Origin: Eutreptiella sp. 'Long Island Sound 2002'
Lineage: Eukaryota > Euglenozoa > Euglenophyceae > Eutreptiales > Eutreptiaceae
Assembly: GCA_964036045.1 (NCBI GenBank)
Contig: OZ038382.1
Location: 150,796,961 to 150,860,960 of the forward strand
Length of the DNA stretch: 64,000 nucleotides
Direction of reading: 5' to 3'
The notes beneath the pieces were generated by a model, which ran no database searches, was not told the origin of the DNA, and saw only the letters and a program-made list of their open reading frames with translations. Each line of letters starts with the position of its first letter. Within the stretch, counting starts at the first letter, position 1. Positions 11,201-22,717 of the stretch are shown piece by piece. A program made the position numbers and the translations under genes.

Positions 11201-13058
11201 GTGGTGGTTCATGTGTGGTGGTAATAGGTGCATAGATGAACATCACTCGGGTTATTAATTTCACTAGCTGGAAACTTGTTGCATGCTGAGACCTGCGGGT
11301 CACACCATTTCCTGCATCCTCTGCTATCTGCGTATTTGTGCGACAGTGCAGACCTGGTGTGGCCACAGGCATATTCATCACACGGGCAGCGGGGACCATG
11401 GCGATGCTGTTTTGAATGGACTTCACTGGATCCTGCTCAGGTAAACGACGGAAAAGCATTTGGTGCGCGGGTCGCACTGCAGAGTGGGGCCGGGCGCAAC
11501 AGAAGGTGTTGCGCTGTCGTCACTGTGCTGGGGTGCGAATGGAATGGTGCACATCACTGCCCAGGGGGATAACCCCCATGACCTCAAAACGACATTCAGC
11601 ACATCAGAATGATGCAACGACCCCAGAGACGCGCAAGAAACTTTTGCACAAGACTTCGTACAGTAGCATCTGCACCCGGAACAATTACAAGCACAGTTTC
11701 AGGTCAGGTGCTTTCTGCTATGACCTGCTTTCCCTTATGTTGGATACTTGGCCACAATCTACCCCCATTTTGTGTGGCCCCAAGAAGGCAGGGGGCATGC
11801 AGCCGCAATCCAGATCCATTCTTTGGTGCCGTCTGCTTCGTCCAACCCGCTGATATCCCCTCATCACAACAGGGGAGGTGTATGCTAAGGGGAAAGAACG
11901 GTCTCTTTGGTTATCAGTGGGACTGCTGATTGATCAATGGCCATCTTGTCACAGGGGTGGGCCATTTTAAGCCCCCCTTCACACGTCCATTGCGCTTCTG
12001 TCATGAGGAGCCACTGGGTCTGATTGTTGTGGTACCAAAGAGTTGAGGGGCCCATTGCTGAATGAGCCAACAAGGTACTGCATGCCCAAGGGCTGTCGGT
12101 AGGTCGCTGGGCCGCAGTTTTTTTGGGCATCTAGCACTGTTTTGGGCAACACATGGCCCCATACCCCTGGCGATAAGCGATCAATGGTTGGTTGCTGAAA
12201 GAGCTGGCTTCCTTTTGGCTCGGCTCTTGGTGTGGCCTTGGACTTCGACGCTCAATATGGCCTGAGGCTTTGACCCTGAAATCTTGGTATACTGCCTTGT
12301 CCCCCCCCCACATCGGCAATGGAACAGCCGTCAGAATGGGGGAAGAATGAAGAAAGCGATAATAATGCCAAACTCAAACACCCGCTGGTGCTCTCCGAGG
12401 CTGCGGCTGGGAAGGTCGGGGTCGGGCGTTGGCAGGGGGCGAGGATGACCCTGAGAATGAGGCTGGGGCTAGGCCTCCAGCTGAGGCAGAGCCTGAGGTT
12501 GGGACTAAGGCCGAGGTCAAGCCTGAGGGCGGCGTCAACCCCAACACAATGTGCCACGGCGCCCTGCACACCTCCAGGCGCCCTGCGTCCGAAGCCGGGG
12601 TTCCGGTCGAGGTTGATGCCGTGGCTGAGGCCATGGCATGGTGGGAGCTGAGCTGAGGCCCTGGCTGGGACTATGTGCGGGGGCAGAGGCGTGGTGGGGC
12701 TGCTACGGTCGAGTGTCGGGTGCAGGGTAGGCGTCGGTAAGACAGGCCGCCCACTGCGTGCTCCGAGGAGAGCAGCGCCCAGGAAGAGTGACGAACGCAT
12801 GAAAGGGGCCTAGCGGCTCCGGTGACACCAGGTTACCGTGCACTGCGTTCTGTTGATATTAATGCCTTGCTTGGGCAGGCATGGGCTGGGTACAAAGGGG
12901 TCTGTAGTGCCCAGTGCCTCGGTGGGCGAGGAGCGGGGGGGTCGACGGGGCCCCGATGCAATGCAAAGGCGCACTAAAAAGGGGAAGGGTGCGCTAACCG
13001 GACGACGCTGCTTTGCTCAAACTGGCGTGACGTGGCACACAACGCACACAATTAGCAC
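8274..13058. other. No gene recognised
   Basis: Nearly 5 kb with short overlapping frames only. A purine-rich stretch lies at 8720-9170. One minus-strand frame at about 9170-9430 has protein-like composition (KVHDYIQWQAVVAIGGPEDS) but lacks clear splice sites or a known domain. A C-run of ten lies near 12300. The frame at 12429-12656 is Glu/Pro/Ala-rich low complexity. The region could be introns or intergenic DNA. Confidence 0.35.
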
Positions 13059-13174
13059 CTGCACGAAAGCACCGATCAGTAAAGTGACGACTCCAAGAGC
13101 CGCCAAAGCGAGCGAGGCCCACAGCAGCGTTGGATGAGGCTGGGGCTGTGCTTCCGTGTGGATCAGCCTGTTGG
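13059..13174 (-). CDS. Candidate exon encoding a transmembrane segment
   Basis: A very strong acceptor, a long T/C tract then TGTGCAG, ends at 13175, and the donor GTGCAG/GTGCTA begins at 13058. The 116-base block translates to a short polar lead, then a hydrophobic stretch LLWASLALAALGVVTLLIGA, suitable for a membrane span. No family is recognised. The polypyrimidine tract is the best splice signal in this half of the window. Confidence 0.35.
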
Positions 13175-15213
13175 CTGCACAGGAAAAGGAAAAAAAAAGC
13201 AAAATGGAGAACGAGAGGGCGAGAATGTGTACCCGTAGGGCACTACTGCACCTGTCGACTCGCCCTGTCCCCAGCACCCCTGCTGTCTGTCCCTTGCCTT
13301 CCCACTGGCCGGTCGCCACGCCCCGCCCATCGGGCTTCTCAGCTGGTTTCCTAGCTCAGGCTCGGCAGGCCCGCGCTCAACAATCTTACCCCTCGTTTGA
13401 CCATTTGCGCGGCAGGCAAGACAAGACGAGCGAGAGCAGGCACATCAAGCACGACTGGGCAGGGGTGCCACAAGACAGTCATGGCGCTGCGACATCTGTC
13501 GACAACAAGCACTGCCTAGGCAGAGTTAGCGCATCGAGGTCCATACTTGAAGAGTTCTCGTACCACATTTTGTGGAAAAACAAACTGACAGAACGGAGCT
13601 GCAGAACAAACAAACAAAAGGCACACACCACCGGGACCACAACATTCCCCCCCTCTCCTCTCACTTTGTAAACAACGGCCGGTGCCGAGAAATTGACGCG
13701 AACCAACAGAACTAACACGCCGGCTGGCTGGCACAGTTGTTCAAACTTTTGACCCTATACACGGACACGCAGCTGTGTGTCCGAGTTTTGAGACAGCTCC
13801 AATAGTTTGAGACCAAACTGGGCAGCGGATTTGGCATAGGCATTGTTACATGCATGCAGACCGTTCACTGTGTGCAAGCAGGAACCAAGCCCCAAGGGAC
13901 TGTGGGGCCAGGGATACGCCGGGTGGCGCAAATCACACTTGCTTCTTCTGGGGTTGTCTCCGTAAATTCTGTTTCTTGCACATGCTGCAAAAAAAAAAGA
14001 GGCTGCTTTTTGTGTTGGACGACAGTCCTAGTCACGTGCAGTATAACTGCCCACTGCGACTGATTGAGCGCATTTCTTAACTCTAATTCGCAAATTCGAG
14101 GTGCAGAATTCGCGATTTGGGAACCAATCCTCGAAAACTCAGCGGCAAAGCCTTAACTGCTACCACCGGGCGCGCCGGGCTGACACTCCCTCGCAATCTC
14201 ATCACAAATCATGAAATACCCCAATATGTCGTTAACCCGCATTCTCTTTGTCCAAACAGCCCCCTGAACAACACTTGGTGTTTCCGTCAATTTTTGCATC
14301 ATGGATTTGGGGAATGCACTCTTTTCAGCAATGTGCCGAGCTACTGGTGCCTGCGTCTCAGCCAAATGGCTGCCTCCGTGCATTTAACATGCACGGAGGA
14401 GGGTGCATGCAAAGGTGGCATTTAACATCCCATGTTCCTTGGAAAGCAAGCCCATGTGTGCTCAACCCATGTGAACACGAATGGAGGGCGGCAGCTTCGC
14501 CTGCTGCTTGGGTGGTCTGTTCACAACAGAGCACACTGTGCGCGTGCAGTGCACATGCTGTTCTTGCTCAAGGGGGAAGGGATGATGAAACAGGCGCACC
14601 GGTCCTCCCGTTGTGCCGGAACGCCCTCTCATCGTGCTGGGAGGTCCTCCCTTTGTACCGGGATGTCCTAGGAGGTGCCTCTTATGTACCGGGATGTCCT
14701 TTCCTGCACGGGGATCTACCCTCCAAGATTAAGCCATTTAGCCCCTAGGGAATGTTCACGGGGGGTGTGGTCAAGAAGCATTAGTTCATGCAAGCAGCTA
14801 TTTCGTGCGGGTGCCACAAGCTGCCAAGTGTGCTCGTTGGTGCATCTCTGATGCTTGCAACATCAGTTGCAATCACAAGAGCAGAATATACAGAATATAC
14901 AGTATAAGAAGAAGAAGGTGGGAAGGGAAGGCAGCATGCGGGTAAGCATCAAACGGTGTACAACACACACCCCGCCGAAGCCCCACATTTGGCATGGTCC
15001 TGCCTGTCACCGTGGTCCCCCACTGCCCATGCTCTGAAGCCACGCAAACATTGTCGAAGTTGCGGAAGCCAAAGGTGGGGTGTTGGTGTCGCGTTACATA
15101 CTTACAAATATGGATAGTCGAATGGGACTACCAATCTATCTATCTATCTATTCCAAAAGGTCAACCGCACCCACCGACCTAGACCTCCTCCTGGGTGCGC
15201 CAGGCACTCCGCA
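13175..15213. other. No gene recognised
   Basis: Short frames only. A CTAT microsatellite lies at about 15134-15150. The segment 14640-14710 has three diverged copies of a TGTACCGGGATGTCCT-like motif. Confidence 0.35.
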
Positions 15214-15590
15214 ATGGCCCGCACCAAACAAACCACATTTTCATACCAGTGGATTGTGTTTGTGGTGCACTCCGTCGATCCAACAGAGACAATTTTTGAG
15301 GCCCTCAAATGCAACGCCTATTCCGCATTCGCCCACACCACACCACAAGTTCAAAGTGTTACCACGTATCACGTTGCGACGAGGAACGCGTCACGTTCCC
15401 TGAAAGCCACTTAGCAAGCGACGCGAGGTCACATTGGAAGCCGCGCGGGACGCCACATGCCATCCATGACTTCTTGAACGGAAAAGGCCTTAGTCTTGCG
15501 GTTGTGGTCACCCAAGCGCCCCTCAAGCTTTTGACAAAGGGCCAACTCTTTGTGGTTGCAATCCTGTCTTCCCGTATTCCTTGTCTATAA
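15214..15590 (+). pseudogene. Very degenerate Rep-like (CRESS-DNA type) fragment, tentative
   Basis: The plus-strand frame from the ATG at 15214 carries, in order, an aromatic-Trp-hydrophobic strand, an acidic/FEAL segment with a Cys, and an FAHTTPQV segment. In another frame from about 15412 there is a HWKPRGTPHAIHDFLNGKG stretch. The order and spacing resemble the N-terminal replication-initiator domain of circular Rep-encoding ssDNA viruses and related plasmids, where a hydrophobic His-rich strand is followed by an HWE-RRGT-QA-Y-K motif. The catalytic motifs themselves are not convincing. The frame breaks at an in-frame TAG (15412-15414), so anything here is inactive. The similarity may be chance. 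Confidence 0.25.
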
Positions 15591-15881
15591 CCCTTGCGGC
15601 ACGTCTTCAGACACAAGAGGGCATGAAAAACACATGCAAACAGCTGTTTTCTGTGCGCAAAGGTGAGTGCATCATGGGTTCTGGTTGGCAGTCTAATCAC
15701 ACGCGCAGGGCACGTGTGTGCTCCCATCAGGCACATGTACACTTCTCAAGGATGGAACATCAGTAAAGCCGTCATGCGTCGTGTGACACGTCATGCTTCC
15801 AATGAGTTACTAACACTCACTGTTGTCCTAACAGGGGGCCATGTATCCAATGCATGTGGCCAAAGGCGGTACAGGGTGCAT

Positions 15882-17356
15882 TCAGGAAAGGTCAGGCAAA
15901 GGCAGTCCCCACTTGTCCAGGCATCCTTTTAAGCAGGGGGCCCACCACCGTTTGCAATATGCTTTCCCTTGCAGATCACGTACAACCAAATTAATGTTAG
16001 ACAGCGCATCTGCAGGTGTATCTCTGTAGTAAGCACAATTCTTGGACATGGCAGGGACTAACGATTTCAGCGTGCGGGGGGCTTTAGGTGCAAAGGCATC
16101 AGGATAGCGGATCAGTTTCTGGTGGGGTAACGCAAACTTATTTCCCTTGTCAGCCAGGCGGATGTGTATAGTGGGTGGCGACTGGTCTGTGGCCTGGTGG
16201 ATCTGGATTTCACCTTGCAGTGTAGTCCAGACATCTCCAATTCCCTCGCACTGTAGCTGCAGGTTATACACACCTTCCATCCATGACTGAAGCTCAGCAA
16301 AAGAGGTGGAAACGAACTTCATACCCAGGCAGTTATCCCTGAACCGGCCAGGTTGCACAGGCAGCACACAAGGGTGCAACAGTGCAGGGCCCTGTAGGGC
16401 AAAAGGCGGGACAGTGTTGAGGTACTTAAATTCTGAGACCATGCAGTCAGCACATGCGAGTTGCGAGGAGCAAGTGCCTCCGATCGCAATGCCTCGGACC
16501 TGTCTGTAAACTACGTTTAGGTAGACGAACAGGTCATTGCAGTAGATATCAAAGTACACAAAATCCAATACCTGTTGTTTAGTGAAATTCGTAAACAACT
16601 CCGGGGAGCCACCACCAATCGGTCCAGTTTTTTATCTATTTTGTTTATGGCAAATCTCAGTTGTGCACGCATGCGGCGTGATCTATGTACAATGTCAAAC
16701 ATCTCTTGTATGGCAGCCCACACTCTATCACGGGACAAGTTGGGGAACATAGCAACGATATCTAATTCCCAGAAGGTGACACTATCAGGCAGTTCACCCC
16801 GTAACCACAGGTCATGGAGCACTGAATTCCATTGGCGCACCAGCGGGAGCAGATCTTTGCAGTGTAACATTTCTGCAGTGCGCATGCATCTTGTGGCAGC
16901 TTCCAACAAAAGCTGCAGGCAGCGCGCCACAAGTCTACCTCGCTGACGCAGGGGGCGGTTGTAGTATGAAAAAATGACACGGTGCTTCCATTCAATATTT
17001 GGATAGCTAGTGATCAGGGGGCCCTGATCCGGTGCAGTCAATGGTAGCGGATGGGCCAAATGGTAGGTGCACGCATGGGGGGGCAAGGAGTTCAACTTCC
17101 GGTGCAGGGATCGCAGCTTCCAGTACACCCGGTCCCAGGCTTCAATACGTGGTGCAGTCAGCCATGTTCTGAGGGACCAGGCAAACATACACTGGTTTGC
17201 GGTGAACAGAGCGAACAGCCTGGGGGGGTCACAGCCAAGTGAGGGCAGGATGTACAAAAGCCACAGATCTGTGGGCAGTCCATGCTTTGCATTGCTTTGG
17301 AGCGATTTACGAACTTGCCGGTACTTTGTTGCTTTATGGGCTGCAGGGGCAAGCAC
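15882..17356 (-). pseudogene. Penelope-like reverse transcriptase, copy A (one frameshift)
   Basis: Two overlapping minus-strand frames (17356-16517 and 16598-15882) together give an RT of the Penelope-like type. Landmarks in order are FSYYNRPLRQRGRLVARCL, motif A ELDIVAMFPNL, KIDKKLDRL, VLDFVYFD, motif B RGIAIGGTCSSQLA and motif C RFRDNCLGMKF. The frame changes near 16585-16600, where copy B stays in frame, so this copy carries an indel. Motif C has DN where RTs have DD; copy B shows the same. No intact endonuclease is attached here. The element reads towards lower coordinates, and the MiaB gene lies immediately upstream of it on the same strand. Confidence 0.7.
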
Positions 17357-17921
17357 AAAACGTGAAAAGACTCCTTAGATGATCATGAGACTGGTACGAG
17401 AGAAGGTGCGGAAAATCACAGCGTTCAAGGAAAGCTCCCTGGCCCTGACACCACAACTGCTCGCTGGAAGAATATACATACATTGACAGGCTGCACTGCA
17501 TAGTCGACCTGCACCGCAATACCCGTCGTGTCGGCTCCGGCTGTCGCTCTATGCTGTGACCGTCGGCGCCCCTTCTCTTACCTAGTCCGCCTTTCGTCTC
17601 TTCACTAAGCTTACCTGAATTATGTCGTTCAACTCATGCACCGCACACACACAGAAAGCATGAATGCGCAACAGTGTCCACTCCCGAGCTCTGCGTGTGA
17701 GCTCGCTTGCCCTCCCGAACCCACGTGGCCACTGACCCCAAGGAAATCACCCCCATCAGGTTGTACTTGCGCAGGAATCACTCTAAACAGGGCAACCACC
17801 ATTCCTTCGGGTACCCACGCCAGCCCACGCCCCACACCAGGGAACGAAAATTGGCAACCAGGTCACCCGTGGATGCAGCGTACCGAGTTGTGTCCCGGAG
17901 CACCCGTCCGCCAATGTGACT
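17357..17921. other. No gene recognised
   Basis: A gap between Penelope-like copy A and the MiaB stop codon, with only short frames. This is where the 3' UTR of the MiaB gene would lie. I see no poly(A)-derived T/A tract that would mark a retrocopy. Confidence 0.4.
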
Positions 17922-19589
17922 TTACTGGCAACGGATATACTCCGCAAGAGAAGTCCGCGCAATAGCAATGCCCCGCAGCGTGTGGCCCCGCGCTTGTGTG
18001 ATTTGCACGACCACATAGTCTCCGGGGTTCGGTTGGACGCTTCTTCCACCACAGGCGGTTGGAGCGACTTTGCCGTGCCACCCATCATGAATCACATGGT
18101 CCTCGAACACTACTCTCTTGTTGGTATCCGTCCTCCCGGTCGACATCGGGTGCTCCGGCGTGGATTTTTTCGCAGGCCCCTCCACCAACACCAAGCGGCA
18201 CTTCCCTATTTCTTCAACATCGTTCTTGCGTTGCACTTCTTCACGAAACGTCTCGATTACATGTTGCAACCGCTCTTTCTTCACGTCTTTGGGGACGTCA
18301 TCTTCCATTCTTCGCGCTGCATGGGTCTTTTCTCGAAGAGAGTACGCAAACATAAATGCTTGGTCGAATTGTACAGCACGCATCAAGTCTATGGTGTCTC
18401 GATGCTCGGCGTCAGTTTCTCCGCAAAATCCCGTGATGAAATCCGACGATATAGCGAGCCCTGGGATAATTTTTCTTGCCTTGTCGACGAGGGTCAAGTA
18501 TGCTTCGCGGGTGTACCCTCGTCGCATTCTTTGCAACACGGTATTACTTCCCGATTGAATAGGCAAATGCAACGAGCAACATATGTTTGGAGAATCGGCA
18601 ATAAGATGCAACACCTCGTCCGGGAAATCCTTCGGATGTGGTGAGGTGAATCGGATTCTCATCTCGGGGTCTATTTGCGATACCTCACGAAGCAAATCCG
18701 CAAATCTTGCCCCAGCGCCGTCCCTCGCTCGGAACAAGTTTGAAAATCCTGCGGTGCTCCGATACGATGTTGTCGAGTAAGCCTTTTGAGAATCAAGAGA
18801 TTTGTCATGGTAACTATTGACGTTTTGCCCCAACAACAATACTTCCTTGACCCCTTGTGCAGCCAACCCTTGGATTTCTTGGACAATACTCGGGATTGGC
18901 CGACTCCTCTCACGGCCGCGAGTGAAGGGAACTATGCAATAGGAGCACATGTTGTTGCAACCTCGCATAATCGACACAAAGGCTTCCACCCGTGAGGCCT
19001 CCCGGACAGGTTGGATGTCTGCGTATGTTTCTTCTAAGCTCAATTGTGTGTTGGCGGCCTTCTGATCGGAGCCCGACACCGAGGTTGAGACCAAACGGGG
19101 AATATCCCGATAAGCATCCGGTCCGCAAATGAAATTGACACTTTGTTCTTCTAACAACTTGTCTCTCAAACGTTCGGCCATGCAACCCAAGATACCAACG
19201 ACCGGAGCTCGGACATCGTTCGCAAGTTGCCTTTTTTTGCGAATCGATTGAAAATATGCTAGCCGATTCCATATTTTATTCTCAGCATTTTCGCGAATTG
19301 CGCACGTGTTCGTCAAAATTACATCCGCCTCTTCCACACTTGAGCAAGGGGTGTGGCCGGCACCGCACAATATGCTTCGGACAATTTCGCTATCGCTAGT
19401 ATTCATTTGACAACCGTAGGTTTCAATGTGAAACCGAAGGCCCTTGCAAGAAGTGTTCTCGTTGTTCTCAACCGGATCAACAAAACCTTGAAGCCTGGGG
19501 CCCAAGTTTGCGGAAAGGCGCACTTGAAGTTTGCATGGCTTGAACAACGAATTTGCCTTTCGGCATGAAAAGACCATTTGTTGCTTCAT
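17922..19589 (-). CDS. miaB: tRNA methylthiotransferase, MiaB/CDK5RAP1 family, organelle-targeted
   Basis: A radical-SAM enzyme of the family that adds the 2-methylthio group to N6-isopentenyladenosine at tRNA position 37. The first ATG after the upstream in-frame stop is at 19589, giving 555 residues. Residues 1-50 are Ser/Lys/Arg-rich with few acids, fitting a mitochondrial or plastid transit peptide. The N-terminal MTTase domain has the three cluster cysteines in YGCQMN (C60), NTCAIREN (C96) and LGCMAERL (C136). The radical-SAM motif is CNNMCSYC (C211, C215, C218) within IMRGCNNMCSYCIVPFTRGR. The C-terminal TRAM-like domain ends in GDYVVVQITQARGHTLRG. The stop is TAA. The CDK5RAP1-type residues (NTCAIRENAE, FTRGRERSRP) argue against the CDKAL1/MtaB type. 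The gene is intronless, full length, and shows no breaks despite lying between retroelement fragments. An alternative start is the ATG at 19574. Confidence 0.95.
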   Translation of the reverse strand: MKQQMVFSCRKANSLFKPCKLQVRLSANLGPRLQGFVDPVENNENTSCKGLRFHIETYGCQMNTSDSEIVRSILCGAGHTPCSSVEEADVILTNTCAIRENAENKIWNRLAYFQSIRKKRQLANDVRAPVVGILGCMAERLRDKLLEEQSVNFICGPDAYRDIPRLVSTSVSGSDQKAANTQLSLEETYADIQPVREASRVEAFVSIMRGCNNMCSYCIVPFTRGRERSRPIPSIVQEIQGLAAQGVKEVLLLGQNVNSYHDKSLDSQKAYSTTSYRSTAGFSNLFRARDGAGARFADLLREVSQIDPEMRIRFTSPHPKDFPDEVLHLIADSPNICCSLHLPIQSGSNTVLQRMRRGYTREAYLTLVDKARKIIPGLAISSDFITGFCGETDAEHRDTIDLMRAVQFDQAFMFAYSLREKTHAARRMEDDVPKDVKKERLQHVIETFREEVQRKNDVEEIGKCRLVLVEGPAKKSTPEHPMSTGRTDTNKRVVFEDHVIHDGWHGKVAPTACGGRSVQPNPGDYVVVQITQARGHTLRGIAIARTSLAEYIRCQ

Positions 19590-19964
19590 GTTCTGGGACA
19601 AATTGACATGTAGATGCACAAAGTTGACCAATCGGGGGTACAATTGCGGTTAGAACCCGTCTCGAATTCCTACTTGCAATCTCCAGTTAGGGGCTTTTCA
19701 GCTTGTGACCCGCAGTTGGACCCACGATGCGACACGCACGGCGGTGACACACAACAAAGCGGATAAGAAAATACGCTGCAGTGCATGGGAACAACGTCGC
19801 TGAGTACTTAATGTTTTTTCGCCACCAGGACCGTGCATGCATTGTATTACCTCCTTTTTTGCATCCCTCTGACTGTGGCGCCGTTCTGGGGCCTTCGTTC
19901 TCGTTCGGGTGGGGTACATACATGGTGCATACGTGAGAAAGCAAATCTGGTCATTGCTGTGTTG

Positions 19965-20763
19965 TCATTGGATGACATTCAGTACCTCCGGCATGGCCCC
20001 CCATTGAGAGAGGCGATACCTGAGTAAGGGTTGCCACCATCCTGTGGGGTACCCTTTCCGATGCATGTCGGCACATCTAAGTTGCACATTGTGCTGGATG
20101 TCCTGCACACTATCACGGTAATACATGGCATCGATTGCCATTGCAGGAATGAGCCCATTCATAGTTTTGCGCGCTCGCTGTGAGTGCACATCAGGAAATC
20201 TATATTTTATTTGTTCAATCGGCAACCCATGCGTGTGCTGTGACGCCATGCGCATCTGCACGTAGGGGGGTTGAGTGCCTGCTTGCTGTATCTATAGTTG
20301 TGCCAGTAATGTTTTTATCTCAGGGCCCTGTGCTTCTTCCTGTAATTTCAGAGCATAGATGTGTTGGAAGTTAGCTAAGATCCCCGAAAGAGGGGTCGAA
20401 ACATACTTAACTCCCACCAGGTTGTCAACATACCTGAATGGATGCACAGGCAGGACGCCAGGATGCTGTCCTTCTGCATCTGTGCACTGTGTGGTGACTG
20501 CAGGGTAACCAGTATGTTCAGATGACCACAGTGTGGTGATGGCCATTTGGGCACTGCATGTACCCCCGATGGCAACACCTCGTTTCTGGCGCAACACCCT
20601 GCCACCCACAGTGAACACGTCATTGTGCATGGTGTCAAATGTGACAAAATTTAACACTTCCGTAAATGTAAAGTTGGTAAAATATTGAGTGTATCCGGTG
20701 CCTAACCGATCCAGTTTTTTGTCAACCCTATTCAGGGCAAAGAGGTACTCCTTTCCCCGCTTT
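19965..20763 (-). pseudogene. Penelope-like reverse transcriptase, copy B, C-terminal half
   Basis: Homologous to copy A along its length. Landmarks are EYLFALNRVDKKLDRL, FTNFTFTEVLNFVTFD, motif B RGVAIGGTCSAQMA, motif C RYVDNLVGVKYVST and, near the end, LIPAMAIDAMYYRDSVQDI and RLSQWGAMPEVL. One in-frame TAG at 20292-20294 interrupts it at a position that aligns with Gln in copy A. As in copy A, motif C reads DN rather than DD. The upstream half is not in line: at about 20765 the homology switches to the opposite strand. Confidence 0.7.
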
Positions 20764-20774
20764 CCCGGGCCTGT

Positions 20775-21420
20775 AGCACCAGTTTATGAAATTGTTTTCA
20801 GTGATTCAGTGATTACCAAGTTTGCGAAGGACCAACAGGACGACTTGGTTTTCCTGCCATGTGACAAGAATGCAGGAAAATGCCTAGTGATGTGACAGCG
20901 ACTGTATCAACAGGTACTGGCAACATACTCTGATGCACGCCAGTTTGAAGTCCTGAAGGACTTTGACAGCCCCAAAGAGGCTATCGCATACGCCACTTCC
21001 CTTCTCTACGAGCACGCACAAGCATGCGGTGTACACAAACACTGTAGCGCCTCCAAGCGCAAAGCAGCACCACACAGCTTTGTTTTTCCAAAAAACAAAA
21101 TGAAGGAGTGGACCGGGGAATGGAAACAGCGCGTGGTGTTTTCATACTACCGCCACACGATGCGATATTGGGGACGACTGGTGGGACGTGCATTGACCCT
21201 CCTCCTGAAGGAGGGAAAGCGCCTGTTGCCCTCCACCGCGATCCTGACAACGCGATGCGTCACCATGTTCGTACGCCGGTGGAATAAGTGGTTCAGTGAA
21301 CAACAAATGTCGCTGAGATGTTTCCCAGTTTGGATAGAACGTCAGTCATTGACTTTTTCCCTACACTGCCAGGGTTGGGCCATGCGCTCGAAGCACCATG
21401 CTGACCGTACCTGTGACAGT
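20775..21420 (+). pseudogene. Inverted N-terminal/palm segment of Penelope-like copy B
   Basis: The plus-strand translation gives DDLVFLPCDKNAGKCLV, then RLYQQVLATYSDARQFEVL, then EWKQRVVFSYYRHTMRYWGR and, after a frameshift near 21300, VAEMFPSLDRTSVIDFF. These match the part of copy A that lies just before its motif B region (EWKHRVIFSYYNRPLRQRGR and LDIVAMFPNL), but here on the strand opposite to the rest of copy B. An in-frame TGA lies at about 20892. The simplest reading is an internal inversion of about 650 bases within this copy. Confidence 0.65.
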
Positions 21421-21429
21421 ATGTCACTG

Positions 21430-22080
21430 TAGGTGCCAGAAGCGTCACCCTGCACGGGTAGGTGACCAAAGAGGTCGCCCAGGCTGTGGGTGGTGAGGTG
21501 CTTACATTTATACCATGAGGGGACGATCTCTCGTTGCAGGTCATGAAGCAGGATGGACGGCTGACTGCCAAACAGGGTGCGTAGATGAGCAGGCTAGACT
21601 AAGTGGCCCTCCACCTTATGTACATGTGGTGTGTTAGCGCAATTGCAGGGCAGTTCAGCCTGCCGTTGTAATTCTGCAAAAGACAGGTCAATTTTCCTTG
21701 TGCAGAGCAGGTCCTGTAGTGTTTGCTGTACAGACAACACTCTACAGTAATATTCACGGAGGGTCTGTGGTATAGGTAGCGCAGCAATGTGGCATGCAAT
21801 GGTATCTCAGATGGCTTTCCCATCGATCCCGCGTAACTGTGGTACTCTCATTGGCAATCGCTGTGGCAACCTCAGACCAGTGGCCTGTTTGATGTTATGG
21901 CTTATTTTCTGGTATAGGTAATTGCAAGCATCAGAGGTGACGCATTTACGTGCTGTATGTAGGAGTGTGCGGCGTTCAGGCAGTGTGGCACATGTGCGTA
22001 GTGTGTGTCGCATGTGTGCAGGTTGTTCAAGAGAAAGAGGGCTACACGAGCAGCAAAACACTCATCAGTGATCAAAGACT
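21430..22080 (-). pseudogene. Probable N-terminal remnant of Penelope-like copy B
   Basis: Minus-strand frames here (for example a stretch containing LLNNLHTCDTHYAHVPHCLN and a second with SDACNYLYQKISHNIKQATG) lie between the GIY-YIG fragment and the inverted palm segment, in the same orientation as the rest of copy B. Several stops and frame changes are present. Assignment rests on position more than on motif. Confidence 0.35.
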
Positions 22081-22306
22081 GAAACAAAGCATGTGCAGAA
22101 AAAATGTATCCACATACACCATGAGTTCAATCCCTGTCTTTCATGTTCTGCACCCTAACTCCAGATTATTTCGCATATACGCCTCTTGCAGGTCTGCACC
22201 AGCAGTGGATACCTGTTTGGTGGCGCAGAAAAATACAGTACATCAGCACCTGTGCACTGGGGTCTGCTCCCTGTTCGCCTTGGTGTCAATTACTACCCCG
22301 CGTCCC

Positions 22307-22717
22307 TCATGGAACCAATCTTTTTTTGGACGGACCTGCGGTCGGGGTCCGCATCCACAATGCCTCCCCTGAAGAGTAATTCCCACTTTCTGGAGTATTT
22401 AAATTGGGCGTGTCCCTGATATTGAGGTTGGGTGTCACCTTACGGATCCAGTATCGTTCTCGGGCATTGGCCCTGTGCGGTGAACACTGTTCCAATGCCA
22501 TGATTCCCCAGTCCTCAAGACCCGTCTTTTTTTCAAATCCTGAAGTTGTAGCTTCACAAGTCCGACACCGCCCCCCCTCCGGCTGAAGCCGCCCGACCAA
22601 ATCTGCAAATGGTTGCTTACTGCCTACTCCCTTAATAACCAGTGTTGCACAAAGAACGCCCTCCCTCTTGGCACCCACAAAGAAAACACACGCCATTGAA
22701 GCATTAATGGACACCAA
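22307..22717 (-). pseudogene. GIY-YIG endonuclease fragment of a Penelope-like element
   Basis: The C-terminal half of the frame reads GRCRTCE, then EDWGIMALEQC, then NARERYWIRKVTPNLN. This is the conserved end of GIY-YIG nucleases, where a Trp-x-LE helix is followed by the catalytic Glu in an RE-x-x-WI-x-x-x-x-P-x-LN motif. The GIY and YIG strands themselves are not visible in this frame. On the minus strand it lies 5' of RT copy B, which is the order of the permuted (Naiad/Chlamys-type) Penelope-like elements described from the green lineage and invertebrates, not of canonical Penelope/Athena elements with a C-terminal nuclease. Confidence 0.55.
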
